Shown here: positions 40,243 to 45,915 of the stretch, piece by piece
Numbering within the stretch: the first letter of the stretch is position 1
How the letters are laid out: each line of letters opens with the position of its first letter
Source: a virus
DNA length: 45,971 nucleotides
Strand: one strand, 5' to 3'
Virus record (IMG/VR): IMGVR_UViG_3300042890_004538
Span: 1-45,971 of that record
The notes under the pieces: model-generated
What the model saw: the letters and a program-made list of their open reading frames with translations, nothing else
What the model was told of the DNA's origin: nothing
Databases searched by the model: none
Made by a program: the position numbers and the translations under genes

Positions 40243-40681
40243 CAGTTTCAAGTTTTTCTTCCATACTTAGCAAACCTTTACCAAATTTCTCAACTCTTTC
40301 ATAGTACCTTGTTTTAACTCTCTCAGAGATTGGTAATGCATTTCCTTCATCATCAATCCTAACAAATTTAATATGGGTACACGTAGCAATTTCTTGTTCA
40401 CCAGTATAAACGTTATGTTTTCTTAATTCAATATAAAGTGTTATAGATGTATTACCAAAATTAACTACATTAGCATAAATTTTAATAATATTACCAACCT
40501 TGATTGGTTTTTTGAATAACATTTCACTAATTGATATAGTAACCATTCTAGGTGTATCACAAATTTGAGATGCATATGCCCCACTACTTTGGTCAATCAA
40601 AGAGACCAAAGCACCACCGAACATATTAGAATGTACTCCAATATCACTAGTTTTACATATATAAGTTGAAACTAATTCCAT
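40211..40681 (-). CDS. Acyl-CoA thioesterase (hotdog fold), 156 aa
   Basis: MELVSTYICKTSDIGVHSNMFGGALVSLIDQSSGAYASQI matches the N-terminus and central helix of YciA/BFIT-like hotdog thioesterases, with the Asp of the active helix. VTISISEMLFKKPIKVGNIIKIYANVV is the second conserved block. ATG 40681 fits the family start better than the ATG at 40720. It hydrolyses acyl-CoA to free CoA and fatty acid. CoA-linked with CoaD/CoaE elsewhere in the window. Confidence 0.85.
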   Translation of the reverse strand: MELVSTYICKTSDIGVHSNMFGGALVSLIDQSSGAYASQICDTPRMVTISISEMLFKKPIKVGNIIKIYANVVNFGNTSITLYIELRKHNVYTGEQEIATCTHIKFVRIDDEGNALPISERVKTRYYERVEKFGKGLLSMEEKLETDEKTKSANPI

Positions 40682-40735
40682 ACCACATTTTATATATAAA
40701 TATATAAAACATTGGACCATATCTACAAAGGTAAC

Positions 40736-40743
40736 AAATAAAA
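40736..40743 (-). promoter_or_regulatory. Promoter -7 box for the thioesterase gene
   Basis: TACCTTTG on the minus strand; the -33 element at the usual distance is weak. Confidence 0.5.
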
Positions 40744-40767
40744 CACAAATAACCTAATTTAATTTAT

Positions 40768-41259
40768 TTATTTATTTATTTTATTTTCTAATTGACTGTT
40801 ATCCAAGCAATAACAATCACCTTTGAACGTCCAAGTTGGGTCAGAACCTTTCAAGTCAACTTCACCTTTCTTATGAAACTCAGCTTCTTTGAAGAATTCT
40901 TCCTTACCTTTCCACCCAACTATCCAACCCATTGATAAATCAGTTAATATTGCAACAAAACAATAATAATCACATTTTTGTTTTGTGTTAAAAGAAAATA
41001 TATTTGCTCTATGAAATGGTTGTGGTGCCATGTTTTGTAGCTTTGTCTTTACATCAACCTTAACGTTTTTGATAATCATATCATAATTATAATCACCAAC
41101 ATACTCCGTTACACTCGCATACCTATCCCAAACTATTATTTCACCTAGAGCACCAACTTCATTCCCCTTGCCTTGAGTAACTGAACCATTCAATACATTG
41201 AATTCATATAGTTCTCGTCCTCGTCTTCTTTGGTCATCATTTATTTGAATCTGTATCAT
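40768..41259 (-). CDS. PD-(D/E)XK-like nuclease, 163 aa
   Basis: GNEVGALGEIIVWDRYASV, NYDMIIKNVKVDVKTKL and a later CDYYCFVAIL give the E...D...(D/E)xK layout of restriction-endonuclease-like folds (Asp and VDVKTK about residues 58-75). Role not clear; possibly host DNA degradation or DNA maturation. ATG 41259 is preferred to a TTG at 41268. Overlaps the upstream gene by 23 nt. Confidence 0.75.
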   Translation of the reverse strand: MIQIQINDDQRRRGRELYEFNVLNGSVTQGKGNEVGALGEIIVWDRYASVTEYVGDYNYDMIIKNVKVDVKTKLQNMAPQPFHRANIFSFNTKQKCDYYCFVAILTDLSMGWIVGWKGKEEFFKEAEFHKKGEVDLKGSDPTWTFKGDCYCLDNSQLENKINK

Positions 41260-41542
41260 TGGTTTCAACCCCTTCTAAACTTTCGTTATTTTGGGTATTC
41301 TCTACCAATAGATTTTGTAATTGTTCGATTGAAGCATGTACGAAACCTTCTTTAGAACCATAACCGTTTTGACCAGCAACATGAATCAACTCACATAAAC
41401 CTTGACATAAACACGCAATGTCAATTGCTATCATTTCTTTAGCCTCTTCTGGTGATTTAGGTACTACACTATCATGACCTTTACCAATTAAAACTTGTCT
41501 TTCTCTTTCTGTATCGATATCGATAAAAATTGTATTTTTCAT
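41237..41542 (-). CDS. Hypothetical protein, 101 aa
   Basis: MKNTIFIDIDTERERQVLIGKGHD followed by a helical region with two cysteines. It looks like small phage proteins of unknown function that begin FIDIDTERxR. First gene of an operon with the nuclease. Confidence 0.65.
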   Translation of the reverse strand: MKNTIFIDIDTERERQVLIGKGHDSVVPKSPEEAKEMIAIDIACLCQGLCELIHVAGQNGYGSKEGFVHASIEQLQNLLVENTQNNESLEGVETNDTDSNK

Positions 41543-41556
41543 AATCTATTTTTTTA

Positions 41557-41587
41557 CAAATATACAACTTTTTTTACTACATTTCAA
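41557..41587 (-). promoter_or_regulatory. Bacteroidota-type promoter
   Basis: TTG (41587-41585), 20-nt spacer, TATATTTG (41564-41557). Confidence 0.75.
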
Positions 41588-41671
41588 GTTTTTATATTAA
41601 AATTATTATTATTGTAAAATAAACTACATCAACTGGTATCAAATAAGAAAGAATTAAAATATGGTTAAAAC

Positions 41672-41696
41672 ATAAAAAGGAGCTCAATGGCTCCTT
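41672..41696 (-). terminator. Intrinsic terminator after the Gp88-like gene
   Basis: Minus strand AAGGAGC, 6-nt loop, GCTCCTT then T-rich (arms 41690-41696 and 41677-41683). Confidence 0.82.
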
Positions 41697-41702
41697 CTTA
41701 AT

Positions 41703-42785
41703 TTAATGTTGTGTTAATAATATCTTCTTAACATCTCGCCTAAAGGCTGCATCATCACCATCATTTGGTGTGACAATCACACTCCATTTAGGTATGTCAG
41801 ATTTAGGTGTTGACATCATTTCATCATAAGTTAAAATTTCAGATGGATTAATATTAAAATGCTTAGAAACCCTATTCTTTAATTCTTGTTCATCAGCTGT
41901 TCTCATTAAATCTAAACCTTTAAATAATTCAATAGGAACAACATCTGATGTCTTTTGTTTATCCATATCAACTTTACCAGTCTCTCTTTTATTAGCACCA
42001 GCTGAGAATGTTGTATCACCAAATTCAGCACCCTTAGCAACATCAGACATTTTAGTGTAAGCATAACTATCAACGTTATAACCTTGACTTTGTAAACGTT
42101 TCATAACGTTTTCAGCTATTTTAACATATCTTTTGGCAAAGAAATCACCAGAATCATTCCATCGTAATAAAACCTTGGATTTATAACCTTCTAAAGCTTT
42201 ATGCTCATCACATTTAGCTTTTAATTCATTATACATTTGTTCCTCATATTTATCTGGAAAATTTAATAAATAATTAAGTCTACGTGTCATTGAATCATAA
42301 GAAACTGGATATTGAATGTATCTACCTTTCATAGCATAACATATTACAGCACACGTTCCAGCCCCAGGACATGTATTAATGTAATGAAATTTACCTTTTT
42401 CAATATCATAAACAATACCTCTAAGTGCTGGTATCCCAGTTTTATAAACATACTCATGTGGTCCACCACTTTTAAGTATTTTATCATTTGTATTTATTGT
42501 GTTATTTGGGGTTTTAGTTATTTCTTTTATGAAATAGTCAATATCGACATCACCCTCACCTTTTTTGAAAAATGTTGATTTAGCATGAACAAATGGGTTT
42601 GATTTGTCGAATTTCTCTCTATCACTAGTACCTAAACCAGCATTAGATTTAACTCTATTTAAATAATCAACAACTGATTTTGGGTCAACACATGTTTGCT
42701 TGACATCACTAAAGGTATCACTCCAATCTATCTCATCTACTCTACCTTTAAAAGCTAATGCTTCTCTAATAATATTTCTTAACAT
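41703..42785 (-). CDS. Gp88-like protein with N-terminal LLREAL-type tag, 360 aa
   Basis: The centre contains TCPGAGTCAVICYAMKGRY, MTRRLNYLLNFPDKYEEQM and VLLRWNDSGDFFAKRYVKI, the signature of the phage Gp88 family (cysteine-rich CPGAGxC...CYA block), whose function is unknown. The three clustered cysteines suggest a metal or iron-sulfur site. The N-terminus MLRNIIREALAFKGRVDE resembles the 102-aa protein at 3480. Late-type motif upstream and a strong terminator downstream. Confidence 0.72.
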   Translation of the reverse strand: MLRNIIREALAFKGRVDEIDWSDTFSDVKQTCVDPKSVVDYLNRVKSNAGLGTSDREKFDKSNPFVHAKSTFFKKGEGDVDIDYFIKEITKTPNNTINTNDKILKSGGPHEYVYKTGIPALRGIVYDIEKGKFHYINTCPGAGTCAVICYAMKGRYIQYPVSYDSMTRRLNYLLNFPDKYEEQMYNELKAKCDEHKALEGYKSKVLLRWNDSGDFFAKRYVKIAENVMKRLQSQGYNVDSYAYTKMSDVAKGAEFGDTTFSAGANKRETGKVDMDKQKTSDVVPIELFKGLDLMRTADEQELKNRVSKHFNINPSEILTYDEMMSTPKSDIPKWSVIVTPNDGDDAAFRRDVKKILLTQH

Positions 42786-42791
42786 ATAATA

Positions 42792-42808
42792 TTTTATTTA
42801 TAAATATC
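42792..42808 (-). promoter_or_regulatory. Late-type promoter motif containing TATAAATA
   Basis: Minus strand GATATTTATAAATAAAA just before ATG 42785. It contains the exact T4 late-promoter octamer TATAAATA. Confidence 0.55.
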
Positions 42809-42826
42809 AATAATAATGTAAAAACA

Positions 42827-43477
42827 TTATAGATTATCTCTGATTTCTTGTCGTAATTCTCTTTCAGCAACCATTTTGGTTTTTTTGAACTCATGCTTTC
42901 TCCAGAACTTACCATAACCATAACCACCCCATGGATGACCATCGGTTAATTGGTGTAAACGCATATCAGCCTCAGCATCCATTTGTCGCAATAAACTATC
43001 ATGCTCTCTTCTATGTGTGATATATGCTTTAGATTTCAACACCACCAACTCATAAGTCAATGTACATGCATATGAACTATCATTAAAACCATATCTCCAA
43101 TTCTTCTTATCTTCTAATGATTCATAAAAGAACTTTTGAGCTGATGGTGATAACTTATCATATTTCTCCTTGTTTATTTTCAATAATCTGGGATTAGCAT
43201 AAACCCATTTCTTGGTCTTATAATCTTTATGTCTGAATTCTTCAGTCTTAGACCAAATTCTCTCACCACAAGCATCCAAAACCTCTTGGTATACATGAGC
43301 ATCATCTCGTCTAGTATAGTCCTCCCTAACCACCCATTCTGCATAATAACCATTATGTTCTGGCTTTTCCAATTCAACCCAACCTTCATTTCGAATAGCG
43401 TTATTGATTTCATTTTGCTCTCGTTTGATACGGTTTATAGCTTTTTCTTTAAGGAAGTATTTGTTTCTTTTTTTCAT
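42827..43477 (-). CDS. Hypothetical protein, 216 aa
   Basis: Basic, charged, Tyr/Trp-rich protein starting MKKRNKYFLKEKAINRIKREQ. The C-terminal part (GHPWGGYGYGKFWRKHEFKKT) is distinctive but not recognised. A -7 box TATATTTG precedes it at 43489-43482, with a poor -33. Confidence 0.68.
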   Translation of the reverse strand: MKKRNKYFLKEKAINRIKREQNEINNAIRNEGWVELEKPEHNGYYAEWVVREDYTRRDDAHVYQEVLDACGERIWSKTEEFRHKDYKTKKWVYANPRLLKINKEKYDKLSPSAQKFFYESLEDKKNWRYGFNDSSYACTLTYELVVLKSKAYITHRREHDSLLRQMDAEADMRLHQLTDGHPWGGYGYGKFWRKHEFKKTKMVAERELRQEIRDNL

Positions 43478-43539
43478 TTTACAAATATAAACATAAATTT
43501 TGAATTATCTAGCATATTGGATTATTTTAATAAAAATTG

Positions 43540-43580
43540 TGCGCCCCACGGGCCTCGAACCCGTAACCTTTCCGTTACAC
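43540..43580 (-). pseudogene. 3' half of a tRNA fused to the HNH gene end
   Basis: Minus strand shows part of an anticodon loop, variable region AGGTT, T-arm ACGGG-TTCGAGG-CCCGT and acceptor 3' strand GGGGCGC plus A. The matching 5' half (GCGCCCC, D-arm) is absent upstream; the HNH coding sequence and its stop codon occupy that place instead. Confidence 0.65.
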
Positions 43581-44219
43581 TATATTATCTTCGTATTCTC
43601 GTTTTAATTTATGACACCTCTTATAGTTACCACCTTTAGCTGCAAGACCTAAATTAATCAAAGCTTGTCTCATATTCCAATCATTAACAATTAAAGATTC
43701 CAATAATACTTCATCACTAATTTTAAGTCTATTATCGCTTTGTTTATTTCTACCTCTCCATGTAAGTGTTAGACTATGACAATTTGGACAAAGAATTTCT
43801 AGATTATCTCTTTGGTTGTTATGGTGATTACCATCTTTATGTTCTAATTCTAAAGATATTGGTTCACCTAACCATTCAGATAACCCACAACGATTACATT
43901 TACAATCTTGTTCATATAAAACTCTTTCTCTTAACCTACCAAATGTTAATTCAGAATAATCAGAATCAAGAATTAAAGTTTTTCTATCAATTTCTCGTTT
44001 AGCCTTAATTTCAACCCATCTATCGCTTGTCATATTAAGTTTAGCTTCTGAAGCTAAAGAAATAGCTATTTTAACCTTTTCAGATTTTTTAGCTGATTCA
44101 GATTTTTTTAATTTATCATCATCAGACCATGTTCTACTATTACGACATTCCATTGAACAGTAATTGATTAAACCTTTTTGTGGTTCAAAAACAATACCAC
44201 ATTTTTTACATTCACACAT
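43575..44219 (-). CDS. HNH homing endonuclease, 214 aa
   Basis: N-terminal zinc knuckle (CECKKCGIVFEPQKGLINYCSMEC), an HNH core (CKCNRCGLSEWLGEPISLELEHKDGNHHNNQRDNLEILCPNCHS, about residues 106-150) and a C-terminal helix-turn-helix (NMRQALINLGLAAKGGNYKRCHKL). Its TAA stop lies inside a tRNA 3'-half remnant, so it appears to have replaced the 5' part of a tRNA gene. Late-type motif directly upstream (44224-44242). Confidence 0.87.
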   Translation of the reverse strand: MCECKKCGIVFEPQKGLINYCSMECRNSRTWSDDDKLKKSESAKKSEKVKIAISLASEAKLNMTSDRWVEIKAKREIDRKTLILDSDYSELTFGRLRERVLYEQDCKCNRCGLSEWLGEPISLELEHKDGNHHNNQRDNLEILCPNCHSLTLTWRGRNKQSDNRLKISDEVLLESLIVNDWNMRQALINLGLAAKGGNYKRCHKLKREYEDNIV

Positions 44220-44223
44220 ACAA

Positions 44224-44242
44224 TTTTATTATAAATATAATC
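44224..44242 (-). promoter_or_regulatory. Late-type promoter motif
   Basis: Minus strand GATTATATTTATAATAAAA before ATG 44219. The plus-strand homing endonuclease at 12087 is preceded by the same GATTATATTTATA. Confidence 0.45.
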
Positions 44243-44273
44243 GAACATGTAAAAAAGTAAATAGTTAAAATTG

Positions 44274-44348
44274 TCCTCCCAGTCGGGTTCGAACCGACAT
44301 TGATGCCTAATTAAAAGTTAGGAGCTTTACCCAGTCAGCCATGGAAGG
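44274..44348 (-). tRNA. tRNA-Lys(TTT)
   Basis: Acceptor CCTTCCA/TGGGAGG, D-loop with GGG, anticodon stem CCTAA/TTAGG with loop CTTTTAA, T-arm GTCGG-TTCGAAC-CCGAC. No encoded CCA. Confidence 0.9.
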
Positions 44349-44373
44349 GTAATCTATAAAATATAGATTTTTG

Positions 44374-44445
44374 TCCCCCCGTCTGGTAACGCTCCAGACC
44401 TTTTCCGTTAAAAGCGGAAAGCCTACACTTGTTTGCTACGAGGGG
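44374..44445 (-). tRNA. Degenerate tRNA-Lys(TTT)-like RNA
   Basis: Perfect acceptor pairing CCCCTCG/CGGGGGG and a strong anticodon arm TTCCG-CTTTTAA-CGGAA. The T-loop, however, is AGCGTTA instead of TTCGANN, and the D-arm has only two pairs and no GG. It therefore lacks the usual D-T loop contacts while presenting an intact Lys anticodon. Confidence 0.65.
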
Positions 44446-44466
44446 TTTTGTTCATTCAAATCGTGT

Positions 44467-44483
44467 GTTCAGTGTCACTGAAC
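44467..44483. repeat. Perfect 8-bp palindrome
   Basis: GTTCAGTG-T-CACTGAAC between two tRNA genes; possible processing hairpin or protein site. Confidence 0.55.
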
Positions 44484-44504
44484 ATCTAATTATAATGAAC
44501 GTAG

Positions 44505-44578
44505 TCTCCCCGACAAGATTCGAACTTGTGACTCCCTATTTAAGAGATAGGTACTCTAGCCAACTGAGTTACGAGGAG
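44505..44578 (-). tRNA. tRNA-Lys(CTT)
   Basis: Acceptor CTCCTCG/CGGGGAG, D-arm ACTC/GAGT, anticodon stem CCTAT/ATAGG with loop CTCTTAA, T-arm ACAAG-TTCGAAT-CTTGT. Confidence 0.9.
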
Positions 44579-44700
44579 ATATTATTTTTCCAATAACACT
44601 CGTAACCAATAGGTCGAGTGCTTTAATCCTTTTTCTTTCGCTTGATGTTGATAATTGTTTTCATAATTTTAATTTTTAAAGTGTTTTTATTTTAATTTTG

Positions 44701-44849
44701 TGGGTATAGGGGGAATCGCACCAATATTTCTACCCTTACTTCGCTTGAATGAGTTGTTTGTCGACCAACGCATCATCTCCACTTTTCAGCCTTATTCAAA
44801 TGACACCAACTTCAGCGTTGGCTCGGTTCCTTCACCGAAAGCATACCCA
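44701..44849 (-). ncRNA. Structured RNA 1 of the tRNA cluster (about 149 nt)
   Basis: Closed by a 7-bp stem (TGGGTAT/ATACCCA, 44843-44849 with 44701-44707). Inside are hairpins TCGGT/ACCGA (44823-44838) and CCAAC/GTTGG (44806-44821) and a longer arm TTGAAT/ATTCAA (44745-44799). A T-loop-like TGCGATT lies near the 3' side. Not a standard tRNA; it recalls the stable non-tRNA RNAs of the T4 tRNA cluster. Confidence 0.5.
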
Positions 44850-44859
44850 TAATAACGTC

Positions 44860-44958
44860 AGTAGGACTTAAAGGGAACCACTCATTTCTATCCCTTCATC
44901 AAACGGTAATTATCCGTTATTTGGCGTAATCCATACATTGCTGCATGTGTATCCTACT
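44860..44958 (-). ncRNA. Structured RNA 2, cloverleaf-like (99 nt)
   Basis: 7-bp closing stem AGTAGGA/TCCTACT, then hairpins ATACA/TGTAT, AACGG-ATAATTA-CCGTT (7-nt loop) and AAGGGA/TCCCTT with a 14-nt loop: a tRNA-like four-way layout without T-loop consensus. It ends 5 nt from tRNA-Gly. Confidence 0.5.
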
Positions 44959-44963
44959 TATTG

Positions 44964-45035
44964 AGCGAATAATCAGAATTGAACTGACATCCTCGATTTG
45001 GTAAACCGATGCACTAACCGTTGTGCTATATTCGC
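44964..45035 (-). tRNA. tRNA-Gly(ACC)
   Basis: Acceptor GCGAATA/TATTCGC with discriminator T as in Gly tRNAs, D-arm GCAC/GTGC with GG in the loop, anticodon arm TCGGT-TTACCAA-ATCGA, T-arm GTCAG-TTCAATT-CTGAT. Anticodon ACC is unusual in bacteria. Confidence 0.85.
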
Positions 45036-45041
45036 ATTGGT

Positions 45042-45079
45042 GTCCCGTCACTCGTGCACGAGCCGTGGCATTACGGGAC
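45042..45079. repeat. GC-rich nested hairpin between tRNAs
   Basis: 7-bp stem GTCCCGT/ACGGGAC enclosing the perfect palindrome CTCGTGCACGAG (45051-45062). Confidence 0.6.
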
Positions 45080-45099
45080 CGATGTTGTACCACATTCTG

Positions 45100-45172
45100 A
45101 GCTAAAAATCGGAATCGAACCGATAACCTCTTCATTACTAGTGAAGTGCTCTACCAATTGAGCTATTTCAGC
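45100..45172 (-). tRNA. tRNA-Thr(AGT)
   Basis: Acceptor GCTGAAA/TTTTAGC, D-arm GCTC/GAGC, anticodon arm CTTCA-CTAGTAA-TGAAG, T-arm ATCGG-TTCGATT-CCGAT. The body resembles bacterial tRNA-Thr but anticodon AGT carries A34. Confidence 0.87.
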
Positions 45173-45175
45173 ATA

Positions 45176-45297
45176 AAATCATATCCAATAAGTCTAATGT
45201 ACTGTTACAACTTATAACGCAACATATTAATGGGACCTTACGGTGATTTAGTACAATACACAGCCCATAATCTAGAGGAATACGATTTTTATGATTT
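45176..45297 (-). ncRNA. Structured RNA 3 of the tRNA cluster (122 nt)
   Basis: Lies between tRNA-Gly(TCC) and tRNA-Thr(AGT). Closed by AAATCAT/ATGATTT (45291-45297 with 45176-45182), with inner pairs ATGGG/CCCAT and TGTAC/GTACA that are not all compatible. Weaker than structured RNAs 1 and 2. Confidence 0.35.
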
Positions 45298-45370
45298 GGT
45301 GCAGAATGAGGGAGTCAAACCCTCGCCTCGGACTTGGAAGGCCCATGTGCTTTCGTAACACCTATTCTGC
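45297..45370 (-). tRNA. tRNA-Gly(TCC), CCA encoded
   Basis: Acceptor GCAGAAT/ATTCTGC followed by ACCA, anticodon arm TGGGC-CTTCCAA-GTCCG, T-arm GAGGG-TTTGACT-CCCTC. T-loop C56 is T and the D-loop lacks GG, so it is somewhat degenerate. It is the only tRNA here with an evident encoded CCA. Confidence 0.78.
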
Positions 45371-45546
45371 ATGTGAAAGTCTTACCAGTTCCTTTCGTGC
45401 CTACCATTCCAAATAGGTTTTACAATACCATAGAGACTAAGCTCGATATTGAAGATGTTTCGAAGAAAGACAGTCACGGCCACCGCTGGAAATTCTTCTA
45501 ATGTTAAAATTTTGGCAAAATGTGGCTCGACCCAAATTAACACTTG
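45371..45546. other. 176-nt spacer in the tRNA cluster without a clear gene
   Basis: Less AT-rich than its surroundings. The minus strand holds hairpins (for example GAAGAA/TTTCTTC enclosing CCA-GCGG-TGG) and short frames reading LRNIFNIELSLYGIVK and FGMVGTKGTGKTF, the latter like a Walker A loop. Neither frame is open long enough to be a gene. It may be a structured RNA or a gene remnant. Confidence 0.35.
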
Positions 45547-45619
45547 AGCCTCAGATGGGACTCGAACCCATAACCTACTGATTACAAATCAGTTGCACAG
45601 CCAATCGTGCTCCAGAGGC
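45547..45619 (-). tRNA. tRNA-Thr(TGT)
   Basis: D-arm GCAC/GTGC, anticodon arm ACTGA-TTTGTAA-TCAGT, T-arm ATGGG-TTCGAGT-CCCAT, acceptor GCCTCTG/CTGAGGC with one T-T mismatch. Confidence 0.88.
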
Positions 45620-45691
45620 AAATTGATTTTTATTATCCCCTTGAACAATGTCAAGTACATGGTTAAAAATCTAAATTCTACTTTAACTAAG

Positions 45692-45773
45692 TGAGGCTAG
45701 TAGGATTCGAACCTACTCAGCTTACGCAACAGATTTACAGTCTGCCCCAGCTCTCCAACTCTGGCGTATCCCC
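45692..45773 (-). tRNA. tRNA-Tyr(GTA)
   Basis: Anticodon arm CAGA-CTGTAAA-TCTG, long variable arm as in bacterial Tyr tRNAs, T-arm GTAGG-TTCGAAT-CCTAC, acceptor GGGGATA/TAGCCTC with one mismatch. Confidence 0.87.
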
Positions 45774-45843
45774 AAATAACAGAATGGCATGTTGATTTTC
45801 AAATCCAAATTGAAGCTTTTTGTTTGCTGCAACCATTCTTTAG

Positions 45844-45911
45844 ATGTATTTATAGGAATCGAACCTATTCTGGAAGTGTAACCTCCTTGTGCACCATAAC
45901 ACTCAAATACA
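45844..45911 (-). tRNA. tRNA-Val(TAC), short
   Basis: Acceptor TGTATTT/AAATACA, T-arm ATAGG-TTCGATT-CCTAT, anticodon loop GTTACAC on a four-pair stem. Only 68 nt with a very short variable region. Confidence 0.72.
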
Positions 45912-45915
45912 AAAG

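Noticed and set aside
44917-45135. Minus-strand ORF of 72 aa in the tRNA cluster
   Set aside because: It runs through tRNA-Gly(ACC), a GC-rich hairpin and part of tRNA-Thr; its composition reflects tRNA sequence, not coding.
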